From: Topomyia yanbarensis | Taxonomy: Eukaryota; Arthropoda; Insecta; Diptera; Culicidae | Length of the DNA: 64,000 nt | Assembly: GCF_030247195.1 (NCBI RefSeq) | Contig: NC_080672.1 | Location: 398,243,037 to 398,307,036, forward strand | Reading direction: 5' to 3' | Shown here: positions 10,991 through 21,095 of the stretch, piece after piece | How positions within the stretch are numbered: position 1 is the stretch's first letter | How the letters are laid out: each line of letters opens with the position of its first letter | Translations under genes and position numbers: made by a program | The notes under the pieces: model-generated | What the model was told of the DNA's origin: nothing | Databases searched by the model: none | Seen by the model: the letters and a program-made list of their open reading frames with translations, nothing else

Positions 10991-11210
10991 GGCTTGTTCA
11001 CTTCGAGTTATGCGTGCTTCTGATGAAATACCGAACTTGCTAGACTCAAAAAAATATTTAGAAAAACTTGGAATCGCTGACGTACTGACGTACCTTTCTA
11101 TATGACAAACTGGATACACGGAATGCTTAGTAACCGACACAAATTCCGCAAATCGAGAAATTTACCACATGAAATTATTTCTCTTAGGAATTGAGGAACA
11201 TTAAATTTAT

Positions 11211-11385
11211 TTTCTCTAATTAATGGGTTTTGATGCCCGTCAAAAAAAATAAACTTGATGCGACGTCGCACAGCTTCTGACCCTACCCTCCCCCTCGTCA
11301 TACCTCGTCACGAATTTGGTATACTCCCCCCCTCCCTTACCCCCCAAAATGCTACGTCATTTATGCATGGCCCTTTACTCAGTAC
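11211..11385. mobile_element. Truncated DNA-transposon end
   Basis: Read on the minus strand this is a GC-rich terminus starting GGGCCATGCATAAATGACGT, then purine-rich G runs, then TTTTTTTTGACGGGCATC. From general knowledge this resembles a common mosquito MITE end of the 'GGGCCATxCATAAAT' type. The other end was not found, so it is a fragment. Confidence 0.4.
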
Positions 11386-13764
11386 CATAAAATAGCGGAC
11401 AACCATTTAGGTATCAGATAAGGACTGCTTTCAAATTTTTGTCGTTTTTATAGTATTCGTACAATCCACGAAAGTAGGTACAAAATTGTTTTGCATATTC
11501 CTCATCAGCTAGCGTGAAAATTTAGTTATTTCGTTCAGCATAACCGCACTTATTCACGTTGTAAAACTCGAAAACTCTTCCAGCTGAAAATTTGGAAATG
11601 AAACCCCTTTATTGAATCATAAAGATATAATAACATTCTGTTCAGAAGAAAAAAGGCGAACGGATAGGCTTGGTAGTCTACAGTCCAAGAATTAAAGAAG
11701 TGATAGTGTGGTCTTCAGGTTTGGGAGAGTCTTAGTTTTGTGCCCCTTTGGTGTTTACTTCGCTTTTCTTTTCCAGTTCCATACAATAATACTTATATGG
11801 AAATGACACACTTATCCTGAAATCTCTAAGTTTATAAAGCAGATGAAGATTTCAGATTTTTTTTATATATTTGACACGGTTCAATACGTTAGCTTGGCTG
11901 AGCCGGTGGTCTCTTATATGTTTACAATGTTAAATTGAAAGTAAACAAACTACCATAATTTCTTGTCCGATGAATCCTGTTGATGTAGTTTGCTACTGCG
12001 TCCACGTTCATGTCGTTATCGCTACTGCTTTCTTACTGTTAATGGGTGGATGTTTTTGTTGGTTTATTATTTTTACGAGTCACTATTGTACATTTGTCTT
12101 CTTCGGCGAAAGAAATAGCACCTAGAGATCTATCCCGGATGCGTAACCAGCGCTGAATGAGGAGTCAGGTAGGAGGGGTTGGTTTTATTCGGATGCATTC
12201 TCACCACACGAACACCGTCGAAAAAACCTAAAAAGTTCCTCCAAGTATCTTCCCTATGATAATCACATTTTTATTAAATTTCGAATCATAAAATATTAAT
12301 TTTATAAAAAAAAAATGCAGAAATTTAGTTTCGGAAAATATTTTGAAAGCAACGCGGAAAGCCGAAGTGTTTCAGTATATTTTAAGCAAAGTCATCAATT
12401 TGGAGCACCAACATAACACGAAAGATTTGTGAAATTTTGCTATTCACTGAACACGAATGTTTCGTGAAATTGAACTGTCGATTCGACACTAGATGTTTGA
12501 AGGCAACGGACGGAGTATCTATTTAGGACACTGTATATCAAGACTAGTATACTGAGGCGACAATGTTTAGAGGCTGTAAGCCGATTGGTGGATTGCTGAT
12601 TACTGTGCCTATCATTGCCTTGGAATTACCTGTCCAGGTGACGTCACGATATTCATGGTAATGTTCGAGTCATTTCCCCATCCATCTTTTTACGCAAGCG
12701 AGTGACAGAAAGTTGCTTTTATAACCAGTTGCTGTCAAAGGTTTTTGCATATATTTTGTCATTGTATAAGAAAATCGGTAGCATCTAGCCATATATCGAG
12801 TAAAGATATTTGACCACATTTGTCCCCTGACTCGTCATACGATATCTTCTATTACCCGTAGTTTCAGTCTTTCCTCGTATTATGAAATTTTTAACTTTGT
12901 GACGGGCTTTAGGCCTGTGTATAGATGAGCATTCTTGAAAAGGCCCATGGTAAAATGAATGTCGAACAAGCTTTTTCATCGAATACTTCGACTTCACGCA
13001 TGAAATCATACACATTGAACTCAGTCGGACGACACCTAAGCTTCTTTCGGATCAAGCAAAATCCACGAAGTATTCTAAAGATTCTTAAAGAGCGCAGAAA
13101 TATTCATTCGTGAAAAATATTTCGAAAGTTCTCCCAGATAAGCTCAGAACTGTGATATCCTGTCTAAAGTAAGCAAATGGCATTACTGACGACAATTTTT
13201 TTATGAATGAAAACCGCGTCTGCATTCCCGCCAACAAAGTTGAGATTGACAGTGTAGTTAATATAATAGTTCAGAAAATACTTTTTTCGGCTATGCAGTC
13301 TATGATAGTAGCTGAAAAAACTTCATTCATGTATTCAGTCCTTACAGTCGAAAAATGCACATTTATATTTTTCCTCGATATAACATTTTTAAACTTTTTT
13401 TCAGGTCCAAATTTCTCTTCAATTATGCATGTATTCCATATTTTAAGAATTCAGTATGCTGCATAAAATTTTAAAATGTACTAATGGGGCTTCTTATGAG
13501 CATGTTAGCAATTTGCTAGTTTCTTGAAAGCTTCGAGGGCGATTTTTTCCAATTTCATTTGCATATGTGATCGTATTTTATTAAAACCAATAATTTAGCA
13601 CAATAAACGATACAAGATCAGTAAGTTTTATCTGGAAACAAAAAAAAAATAAAACTAAATTATGGAACCACTAGAATTTTCTCATGAGAAAAGTGGTTTC
13701 ACACTGCTAGGTAGGTTAGATTTTCAAAATTAGTTACGCGTTGTTGAAATTCGACAGAATGAAG
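11386..13764. other. Region without a supported gene
   Basis: About 2.4 kb of AT-rich sequence. ORFs of 62-87 codons (12785, 12925, 13203) have no recognisable feature. No transposon ends or RNA gene could be fixed here. Confidence 0.4.
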
Positions 13765-13766
13765 TA

Positions 13767-14834
13767 CCGTAAACCGATCGGGGTGGCTTTGATCACTCGA
13801 AACTTTTTTCGTAGATCGTTTATTAAACCAGAATTGTCAACCGAATCATTTTAATTTGAAGTGTTTACTCCACTCTTATAAAATACTGATTTGTGGGGAC
13901 AGGCATGGCGTAGTTGGTAAATTGATTGCCTTGTACGCAGCTCACCTGGGTTCGAATCCCAACCCCGCAAATAGGATTGGAAATTTTTCTTAAGAGATTT
14001 TTCTAACCCGAAGAGGTGAATGACCTTAAGGATAAAACCTCTATAATCGAAATAAAAAAATACTGATTTGTTATACTTTTTTGGGTACAAAAACTACAAA
14101 AAACCGAAATTTGACTTTACCTTATTATTACGAAGCTTCGTAAAGTGTCTATTTTTTATAAAACAAATAAATCTCAGATTTGAGCAAGAGTAATAAATTT
14201 CAAGCGATTTTTCATTTTCCTTTAGATTGGGATGTGCTAAATTTAGTTTTAAGAACTTGTTTATTTAAAATACTTTTTTGCGAAATTAGTTGCAATTATT
14301 TCAAATTATTTTAAGCTAAAATTCGCAACATTTTTTTTATTGTTCAATATTCCAAAGTGTTAAAATGGATGAACCTTTTTTACATTGATAAAGCACTGAA
14401 ATAAAACAATTTTAGCAGTTTTAAAGGTTTTCAGATTTTTTTTATCCTAGATGGACACAAATTATACGAATTTTCGTTACTCGAATTTTACAGTACATTG
14501 AAATACCTTGTATAATACCAATTAACATCTATTTAACAACGAGTATCTGTCCATAATTAGTTTAAACAAACATTTGAATGAAAAACATTGACATCAATAA
14601 CTTAATGTGGGTGAACATGCAGGTTATCAAAGTCACCCCGGAATACGAAAACGGTCTTAAACTTGAAATCATTTTGGAAAAATAGCTGTTAGCGGACAAT
14701 TTTACGTAAAACTATCCAATCTTGTTCTCCATACATCAGTACATGTTTAAAAAATATTTAACTTGAAAAAAATTTGTTGCATCTAAAAATATGTAATGAT
14801 TACTTCGAAAAATGAATGTCATCCCGGTTTGCGG
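13767..14834. mobile_element. TA-flanked DNA element with short TIRs, host to a nested SINE
   Basis: Left end CCGTAAACCGATCGGGG and right end (reverse complement) CCGCAAACCGGGATGAC form an imperfect TIR. TA dinucleotides flank both ends (13765-13766, 14835-14836), as for Tc1/mariner-type insertion. The interior of about 1.07 kb is AT-rich and non-coding, and contains a SINE at 13895-14060. An internal GTCACCCCGGAATACG block resembles the end motif. I infer a non-autonomous element. Confidence 0.6.
13895..14060 (+). mobile_element. tRNA-derived SINE, Feilai-like, copy 1
   Basis: The tRNA-like head has a perfect A box TGGCGTAGTTGG (13906-13917) and B box GGTTCGAATCC (13949-13959). The body ends with GAATGACCTTAAGGATAAAA and CCTCTATAATCGAAAT plus an A run. 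An 11-bp target duplication TACTGATTTGT flanks it (13884-13894 and 14061-14071). The boxes are an internal RNA polymerase III promoter. The layout matches the Aedes Feilai SINE family as I know it. It inserted into an older TA-flanked DNA element. Confidence 0.9.
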
Positions 14835-14916
14835 TACAATGAAATTCTGTGAGCATTGTGTATGCTTCTATATAACGTACAATTCGATAAAACGCACATT
14901 TTTTAAACCAAAATGC

Positions 14917-14971
14917 CGCCATCTTGTCTTTCTAAATAGCGTTTGACGCTATTTAGAAAGACAAGATGGCG
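14917..14971. repeat. Perfect 26-bp hairpin with a 3-nt loop
   Basis: The arms 14917-14942 and 14946-14971 are exact reverse complements with loop TTG. The arm includes the satellite motif CGCCATCTTG, so the hairpin was built from the adjoining tandem repeat by an inversion. Confidence 0.9.
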
Positions 14972-14974
14972 ACG

Positions 14975-15400
14975 TTTCGACCTCTGACACCCACTCGTCA
15001 AAACCATTCCGAAAATACCCATATTGATTGGTTTATAGCGAATTTCGTTAAACCGGAAGTCGTCATCTTGGATTCAAAATGGCGTAAATCATCGACCAAT
15101 GGTACGTAATCTTCAAAACCATTCCCAAAATACTCATAGTATTTGGTTTATTGCGAATTTCTTTAAACCGCAAGTCGTCATCATAAATTTGAAAATAGCG
15201 TCAAACATCGACCTGGCACCTAATCGTCAAGACCATTCCGAAAATATCAATTTCTATTGCAATATAATGTATAGCGAATTATGCCAAGCCGGAAGTCGCC
15301 ATATTGAATTTTAAGATGGCGTCAAACATCAATCTCTGACACCAACTCGTCAAGACCATTCTGAAAATATATACCCACATTGTTCAAGTGCAGGCTATTA
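14975..15400 (+). repeat. Tandem repeat, about 115-bp period, three to four units
   Basis: The anchor ACCATTC recurs at 15003, 15118, 15232 and 15355 (spacings 115, 114, 123). Units share GTCAAxACCATTCCGAAAAT, TAGCGAATT, CCGGAAGTCG and ATGGCGTCAAA motifs with moderate divergence. There is no coding potential. Confidence 0.85.
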
Positions 15401-15559
15401 AGAGTTTTCAAAATCTGCCTTTTACATTTTTTCCAAAAATCTTGCATTCAAAGGACTTTTTCGAATTACCGCGGTTTTTTACGCGGACTTTTCTAAAAAC
15501 GCGTTTTTTTTGCGCGGTACGTTCATCCGCGTAAAAAACCTGATTGTATTCTAAAGATT

Positions 15560-15960
15560 TTAAAAGAGTGCAGAAATATTCAGCCAAAATAGATATCCAG
15601 AAAGTTTAGCTTGGGAACGAGGGCGGCGTTGCGCAGTAGGCTCTCGACAAGCTTTCTCTTTGCACAAGAACCAAAAAAACTGATGGATCTAAAACGAAAA
15701 GATTTACGCTCAATCACAGGCCTATTTACAGGACATTGTCGATTTTGTAATTACAAGCCCGAGAGCTCGGATCATATCTTCCGCCTTATTGTTCATTACG
15801 CGGTATTATTTCTTCAAATGCATCGACACTTTGGGAATAATCTTATGAACCTAGGGGTTATGATATATCTTTTCCAAATGAATCCTCAGCTGTATTAGTA
15901 GCTTATGTCTGGGACGACAGGTGTTAACAAACAAGCAAACTTAAATAGTGACATAGCTCC
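15560..15960 (+). pseudogene. LINE C-terminal remnant (RNase H / zinc-finger tail)
   Basis: The ORF at 15611-15898 contains KDLRSITGLFTGHCRFCNYK, HIF and HFGNN elements. These resemble the end of ORF2 proteins in I/R1/Jockey-type LINEs, where a TGHC motif precedes a Cys/His cluster. It is truncated, with no RT nearby, so it is a dead fragment. Confidence 0.5.
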
Positions 15961-17000
15961 CCCCGATAGAAAATAAACACGAAATCGAAACATCACTGGA
16001 TCGTTTTGATGTTCAGATTGAAAAGGGAACAGCTCATGTTATAAAGAAGGAAATTACCAAAAAAATATGAATTCAGCTCCAAATAAGTAGAGAATAGTTC
16101 ATATTAGATTAACGATTAATTATAATCACCAGATGTGACGTATGCAATTGTGTCATACTACAATTTATTTAACTGTAATATCGTAATCATAAAAATGCTG
16201 AGAAAACCCACGCTTTTTTCGTTTGTCTCTCGCGGTGAATGGTTTGAAAGACAACGTATTAAAAACAACACTTCTATTAACCATATAATATTAAATTGAA
16301 GTTAAATTTGTAGAATAAAGAAATTGGGTAGAAAAATTTCGTACCAATCGAATTCACCGGTTTCACATTCCAAGATCCGAAACCAGTACGCGACACATGG
16401 CGAATGACCCATACAGGTAATAACACACTCGTTATCGCCGATATTTATTTACGTCCGCACAACTTCGAGAAAAAATACAGCGAAATCAACATGTGAATGA
16501 TTCAAAAATGCAACAGCAGGCTTATCAGTTTCCCCTTGCCCTTCGCGGTTCAGCAGCAGGATAATAAAAAAAAACCGGTCCACGCAGCGCTTTCCCATGA
16601 TAGCCATCAGGAAAGCGAACTCGCGCAGAACGCCCGGTGGCACAGTAGGTAGGTAGGTAGGTAATTGTAGCAATGAACGAATCTCGCTCGACCGGGTCCC
16701 GACTCTCGACTCGACCAGTCCTCCTCACTCATCACATCAGGCGGCAGCAAGCAGGCAGCATTGGTGGTGAGACTGAACCGAAAAGAAAAGCCGTAAAAAA
16801 CACTTTGCATTTTCTGCGCTCCTCCTTTCGATGCCGTTTCGCCTTCAACCGAAACAAGCAACACGACACGACACACAGCTCAGCAGCGTATTTAGTTCTT
16901 TCATTTTATGAGTGAGCCGAGTTGAGATTATTTGTTTGGCGCCAACCTGACGTTCAGCATCGGAGAAGGAATCTCCGACGTAAAACACTCTTATATACAT
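15961..17000. other. Region without a supported gene; (GTAG) microsatellite
   Basis: 16440-16920 is GC-richer. It holds a GTAG tetranucleotide run at about 16647-16663 and several overlapping ORFs on both strands (16449-16915) with no family feature. It could be unique host sequence. No exon can be proved. Confidence 0.35.
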
Positions 17001-17003
17001 TAA

Positions 17004-17494
17004 GGTTCAAGTTACCTTTTTTAAGCATGTGTTAGAATTGAACGCTTGGTAGTGTGGGTAGGAAAATTTGTGTTCAGCTTTGCCACCGGATTATCCATTT
17101 AAACCTTTTTAAAACTCTAAAAGAAGAATATCAGTTGATTTATTAGATCATCACGATTCAATTCATGCAAAATACCTGCTGGAAAAACCATCGGCTTAGC
17201 TAAACGGTGCTTTTGAAAAAGTGGCTGTGGTTTTTTCATTGCGCAGTTGTGGTGCGTACCCCAGCTCGGTGTGGTAGTGTGATAAAAAATCACAGCCACT
17301 TTTTCAAAAGCACCATCCAGCTAAGCCGATGGTTTTTCCAGCAGGTATTTTGCATGAATTGAATCGTGATGATCTAATAAATCGACTGATATTCTTCTTT
17401 TAGAGTTTTGAAAAGGTTTAAATGGATAATCTGGTGGCAAAGCTGAACACAATTTTTCTTACGCATACTACCAAGCCTTGAGGTAACTTGAGCC
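17004..17494. mobile_element. Palindromic TTAA MITE, copy 1
   Basis: A near-complete palindrome of 491 bp. It starts GGTTCAAGTTACC and ends GGTAACTTGAGCC; arms of about 215 nt face a short centre around 17235-17280. TTAA lies at 17000-17003 and 17495-17498, so piggyBac-type targeting is inferred. Arms differ by scattered changes and a small insertion near the left tip. The 60-codon ORF inside is a by-product of the repeat. Confidence 0.85.
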
Positions 17495-17501
17495 TTAAAA
17501 A

Positions 17502-17992
17502 GGTTCAAGTTACCTTTTTTAAGCATGTGTTAGAATTGAACGCTTGGTAGTGTGGGTAGGAAAATTTGTGTTCAGCTTTGCCACCGGATTATCCATTTAA
17601 ACCTTTTTAAAACTCTAAAAGAAGAATATCAGTTGATTTATTAGATCATCACGATTCAATTCATGCAAAATACCTGCTGGAAAAACCATCGGCTTAGCTA
17701 AACGGTGCTTTTGAAAAAGTGGCTGTGGTTTTTTCATTGCGCAGTTGTGGTGCGTACCCCAGCTCGGTGTGGTAGTGTGATAAAAAATCACAGCCACTTT
17801 TTCAAAAGCACCATCCAGCTAAGCCGATGGTTTTTCCAGCAGGTATTTTGCATGAATTGAATCGTGATGATCTAATAAATCGACTGATATTCTTCTTTTA
17901 GAGTTTTGAAAAGGTTTAAATGGATAATCTGGTGGCAAAGCTGAACACAATTTTTCTTACGCATACTACCAAGCCTTGAGGTAACTTGAGCC
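17502..17992. mobile_element. Palindromic TTAA MITE, copy 2
   Basis: Apparently identical to copy 1, displaced by exactly 498 bp. The right side has TTAA (17993-17996), but the left side reads TTAAAAA before the GG start. This is explained by tandem duplication of copy 1 with its right flank, not by an independent insertion. Confidence 0.85.
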
Positions 17993-17999
17993 TTAAAAA

Positions 18000-19619
18000 G
18001 AGCACTTAATAATATCGTGCTTTATATGTATGAGCAACAGTCGTAGCAGCAACAGCACACAGACAAAACAGACCCGAACGAGAGAAGACCGACCGCTTGA
18101 TGATGAAGAGTGTTGAGTGTGAATATCTTCGCCTGTCTGCCTGCCTGCCTGCCGCTGTTTGCCTGTGGTGCACCCACATACTCTGAGTTAGACCGGGGGC
18201 TTCCGTCATCGTCATTGGAATCATTATCATCATCATTATCACCATCAGCAGTAGCCAGTATCCGTCACATTGGCACGTAGCCTCATCATACGCGCATTGC
18301 CTCTCACCCGGCGGAACCCCCGTCTACGAGCTCATCGAGGGTTGGTTTAGCATATACCTACCTAGTCATGTCAAGCTGAACCATGCACACCTCTCGGATG
18401 GGGAATCCGTGCCAGAGGAGGAGGAGGAGGAGATGTCGATATGATCGCATCAGAGAAGACCCATCCTGCTGATGACCGGTTTGTGGACACTCACTGTTGA
18501 TGCGGTGACGCATTAGTTGCTTCGATTCTCGGCATGGGCTTCGGCGATTGATCGTTACAGCGCTACTTTCATCATCATCATCCTTCTCAGCAGCAGCAAT
18601 ACCCTCGTTTGTCCTTTGTGACCGTTATTCGCATTGAAGCATGTATGCACCTAGCAGTTGAAAAATACTTTTCACGTTGTAGTTCTACGAAAAGGTGACA
18701 AAGAAGCCGATCACATTTTTAGACGAGATTACGCCGAAAGAAGCAGCATTCATTTCGACCTTGTCACTTTCCTATCTCGATTCTGGAGGTTGAATTTTTG
18801 GTCGTACGTGGTTTTCGATCATCTAATCCTTGCACGGTCAACAGCTTTGTTTTAGGAACGAAACCAGTAAACGAGTGTATGTTGTAGGCTGCGTTGAAGC
18901 TCGGTTGTGGGCTGCCGACCCATTTATATTCATAAGCATAAAACTTCGGGGAATTATGGAATCAGCTGTCTTCGAATTTGCAATTCATAAGGTCATCTGT
19001 TAGCTTGCTTTTTCTGTGATCTTGAAACTTCAAGCGAAGATTATGTTGTGATAATGTAATTAAAACCAAAGGCATGGAAAATGTTAATTTCGAAGCGCTC
19101 GCAAATTCGTGAGATTTACGCTTTCACATAACGAACACAGGATGTGAATAAAAATCATTTATTTCGCATCTACGATAAGCTTTTCTTTCGTGGCGCCTTG
19201 GTAGCTTAGCTCTTTTTAAGACACATAAAACATTCACGTACACCAACCGACACAGCAGGATCGACGCCAGTAACATCCTGATTACGGTCTACTGGTCATG
19301 GCGATTGGCTTTGGGCTGATAGGCGTCCTTTTCCCTGAGTTAGGAATTATGATATCGAGGTAACAGTTCCGCTGCCTCCTTTCCTTTAAAACCTTGGCAA
19401 GTTTCGTTCAAAACTCGTCATCATTCCATTCCCGATTCTACGCCGATCCGACACTGAACACAGTCAACCCTACCATGGTCTTCCTGCTTACATAGATAAC
19501 CATGGAAACACGAGAGGCGACTACGTACAACGTGTGGAGACAGCGGTCCAATACCCAATAAAATGGAGAATTAACAGGACACCCAAACACAAATGGAATA
19601 GGCGCGGTGAATCCGTCCG
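18000..19619. other. Region without a supported gene; simple repeats
   Basis: 18120-18560 is GC-richer with CTGC/TGCC runs (about 18137-18152), ATCATC runs (about 18220-18245) and a GAGGAG run (about 18415-18432). 18650-19600 has nothing recognised. It may be intronic or promoter-proximal host sequence. Confidence 0.35.
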
Positions 19620-19639
19620 CCAGAGATGGTTTAGTGAGA

Positions 19640-21095
19640 TAACCATCACCAGCATCAGCTGAAGTTATTCAGCAAAAGCAGGACGAGGAGAAGCCACAGC
19701 TGGAACAGCGACAGCAGCAACAACAGCAGAATTAGCAACAGCCAGAGCAGAACGGAGCGAGCAAAACCGCATAGAAGCAAAAAGTAGTGGTAGCGAAGTG
19801 TGGAGAAGCTCCACAAGTTCGTGGACGCGAAAAATGATGTCCATAAGCACATTAAGGAGAGTACGCTAGCGTCGCTAAGGGTGTAGCTGAGCGTGCGCTG
19901 GCTTCGGCTAAGGCTATCATCTTCTTAGACCCCTCAGAAGCAGCGGAAAAAGAAGCTGGTCGAAGTGGAGGACACGCCAGTTTCCGTGACTCCAAAAAGG
20001 GCCTGAACCTACCCAGGATACGGAAGAACAGGCGGGCCCAAGAAGCAGACGCGCGATGACGCTCTCACTACCGAAGGGAAGAGCGCCACTCAACAGGAAG
20101 AAAGCTGGAGTACCGTTGTAGGTCGGAGGGAGAAACACAGGAAACAGCAAAAGCGGAAGGAGCTTGAGCTTGTGCGACCACCCCTGGCTGCTACTCCGTT
20201 ATCGATCTGAACTAGCTGAAGTTGCACAGGGAATCAGTAGATAATTATGCTTGGGAATTGCGAAACATCTGCCAATGTGCAACTCTTGGTAATCCTTTTT
20301 TTTATTGATCAATACCGGTACCGGTCAGGCCCGAACTTGCTTTTTCTAGAGGCCATACTACTGCGCACTCCACAAGTATAACGGGAGGAGGAGATAGAAG
20401 TGGGATTTTACCTCTTCTTTACCGACGCCAGAGAGGGGACTCCACTATCTGGACTAGATATTGATCCATCAATTCATGGACCGGGGACCAACGGTTTTAC
20501 TTCCCTTCCGAAGGAAGACGTGACCACAGATTTTTTGAACCCAGATCAACTGGAATGGGTGGCGGTCACGCTTACCACTCAACCACCGGCGCCGTCAGCA
20601 TACAGCAAAAGTGGAAGAAGGATAGAAAGGTGGTGCAGAGGAGGAAAGCAAAACCTCCGGCTCGTCAGAAAGGCGTTAAAGGGAGAAGCTGTGCTCGTCA
20701 AAGTGCCAGTGACGCCATGAAGTTTGCAGCGCTTCTCAAGAAAGTAAGAATTATTAATTATGCAGGACATTATAGCCAAATCACTGAACGAAGAGGCAGG
20801 CGCTGGAGGTACGCAAAGACACAGTTTGATCATCGAGATACCCATTGAGAACGCCCATGAGTGAATAAACAAGCGGAGAATTATATCAAGTGTTTGGGCT
20901 TTGGACATTTGGCAGGAACTTGGAAAGGCCCGGATAGATCCAGGATGTGCTGGAAATGGGGGAGATGCATTATCTTACGAGAGATTGCACGCAGAGGCCG
21001 AAGTGCATGCGGGACGGAAACTGCCTACAAGAGGGCAACTGCAGGTCAACGGTAATGGAGATAACCCAGATAAATCTGAATCATTGTAAAACCGC
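19640..21095 (+). pseudogene. R1/LOA-type LINE ORF1 remnant with zinc knuckle
   Basis: Fragments in several frames include a basic segment with EESWSTVVGRREKHRKQQKR near 20100-20160 and a knuckle region at about 20885-21000 (CLGFGHLAGTWKG, then DRSRMCWKWG). Usual R1 ORF1 knuckles read CxxCxxxGHxxxxC; here the first C-x2-C and some later Cys are changed or shifted. The protein would have been a nucleic-acid-binding gag-like factor. It is not translatable as one frame. Confidence 0.75.

Larger units (their letters stand above)
6640..11090 (+). mobile_element. PHD-ORF1 non-LTR retrotransposon (CR1/Jockey group), both ORFs open
   Basis: A two-ORF LINE. ORF1 (6816-8324) carries an N-terminal PHD-type zinc finger; ORF2 (8306-10990) carries apurinic-type endonuclease and reverse transcriptase domains. 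The ORFs overlap by 19 nt in different frames. Order and domains fit the CR1/Jockey group, in which several lineages have a PHD finger in ORF1. Boundaries are estimates: no poly-A or simple tail and no target duplication could be recognised. The C-terminal part of ORF2 appears to have suffered a deletion or frameshift near 10790-10860 and a stop at 10990, with related coding sequence continuing out of frame to about 11090, so this copy is young-looking but probably not fully competent. Confidence 0.85.
17004..17999 (+). repeat. Perfect tandem duplication, 498-bp period
   Basis: The unit is one palindromic MITE plus TTAAAAAG-type flank. The junction TTAAAAAG followed by GTTC fits joining of the right flank (TTAAAAAG) to the left flank (TTAAGG) through the shared AAG. 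Identity between units looks complete by eye, so the event is recent, or it is an assembly artefact. Confidence 0.85.

Noticed and set aside
13895..14060. tRNA-like sequence with perfect A and B boxes as a tRNA gene
   Set aside because: It has SINE body, A tail and target duplication, and no full cloverleaf; it is a SINE.
16449..16915. Cluster of 67-89-codon ORFs on both strands as a small gene
   Set aside because: Mutually overlapping frames in a GC-richer patch without domain or splice evidence.
17117..17797. Two identical 60-codon ORFs as a duplicated gene
   Set aside because: They lie in the arms of the palindromic MITE and are identical only because the unit is duplicated.
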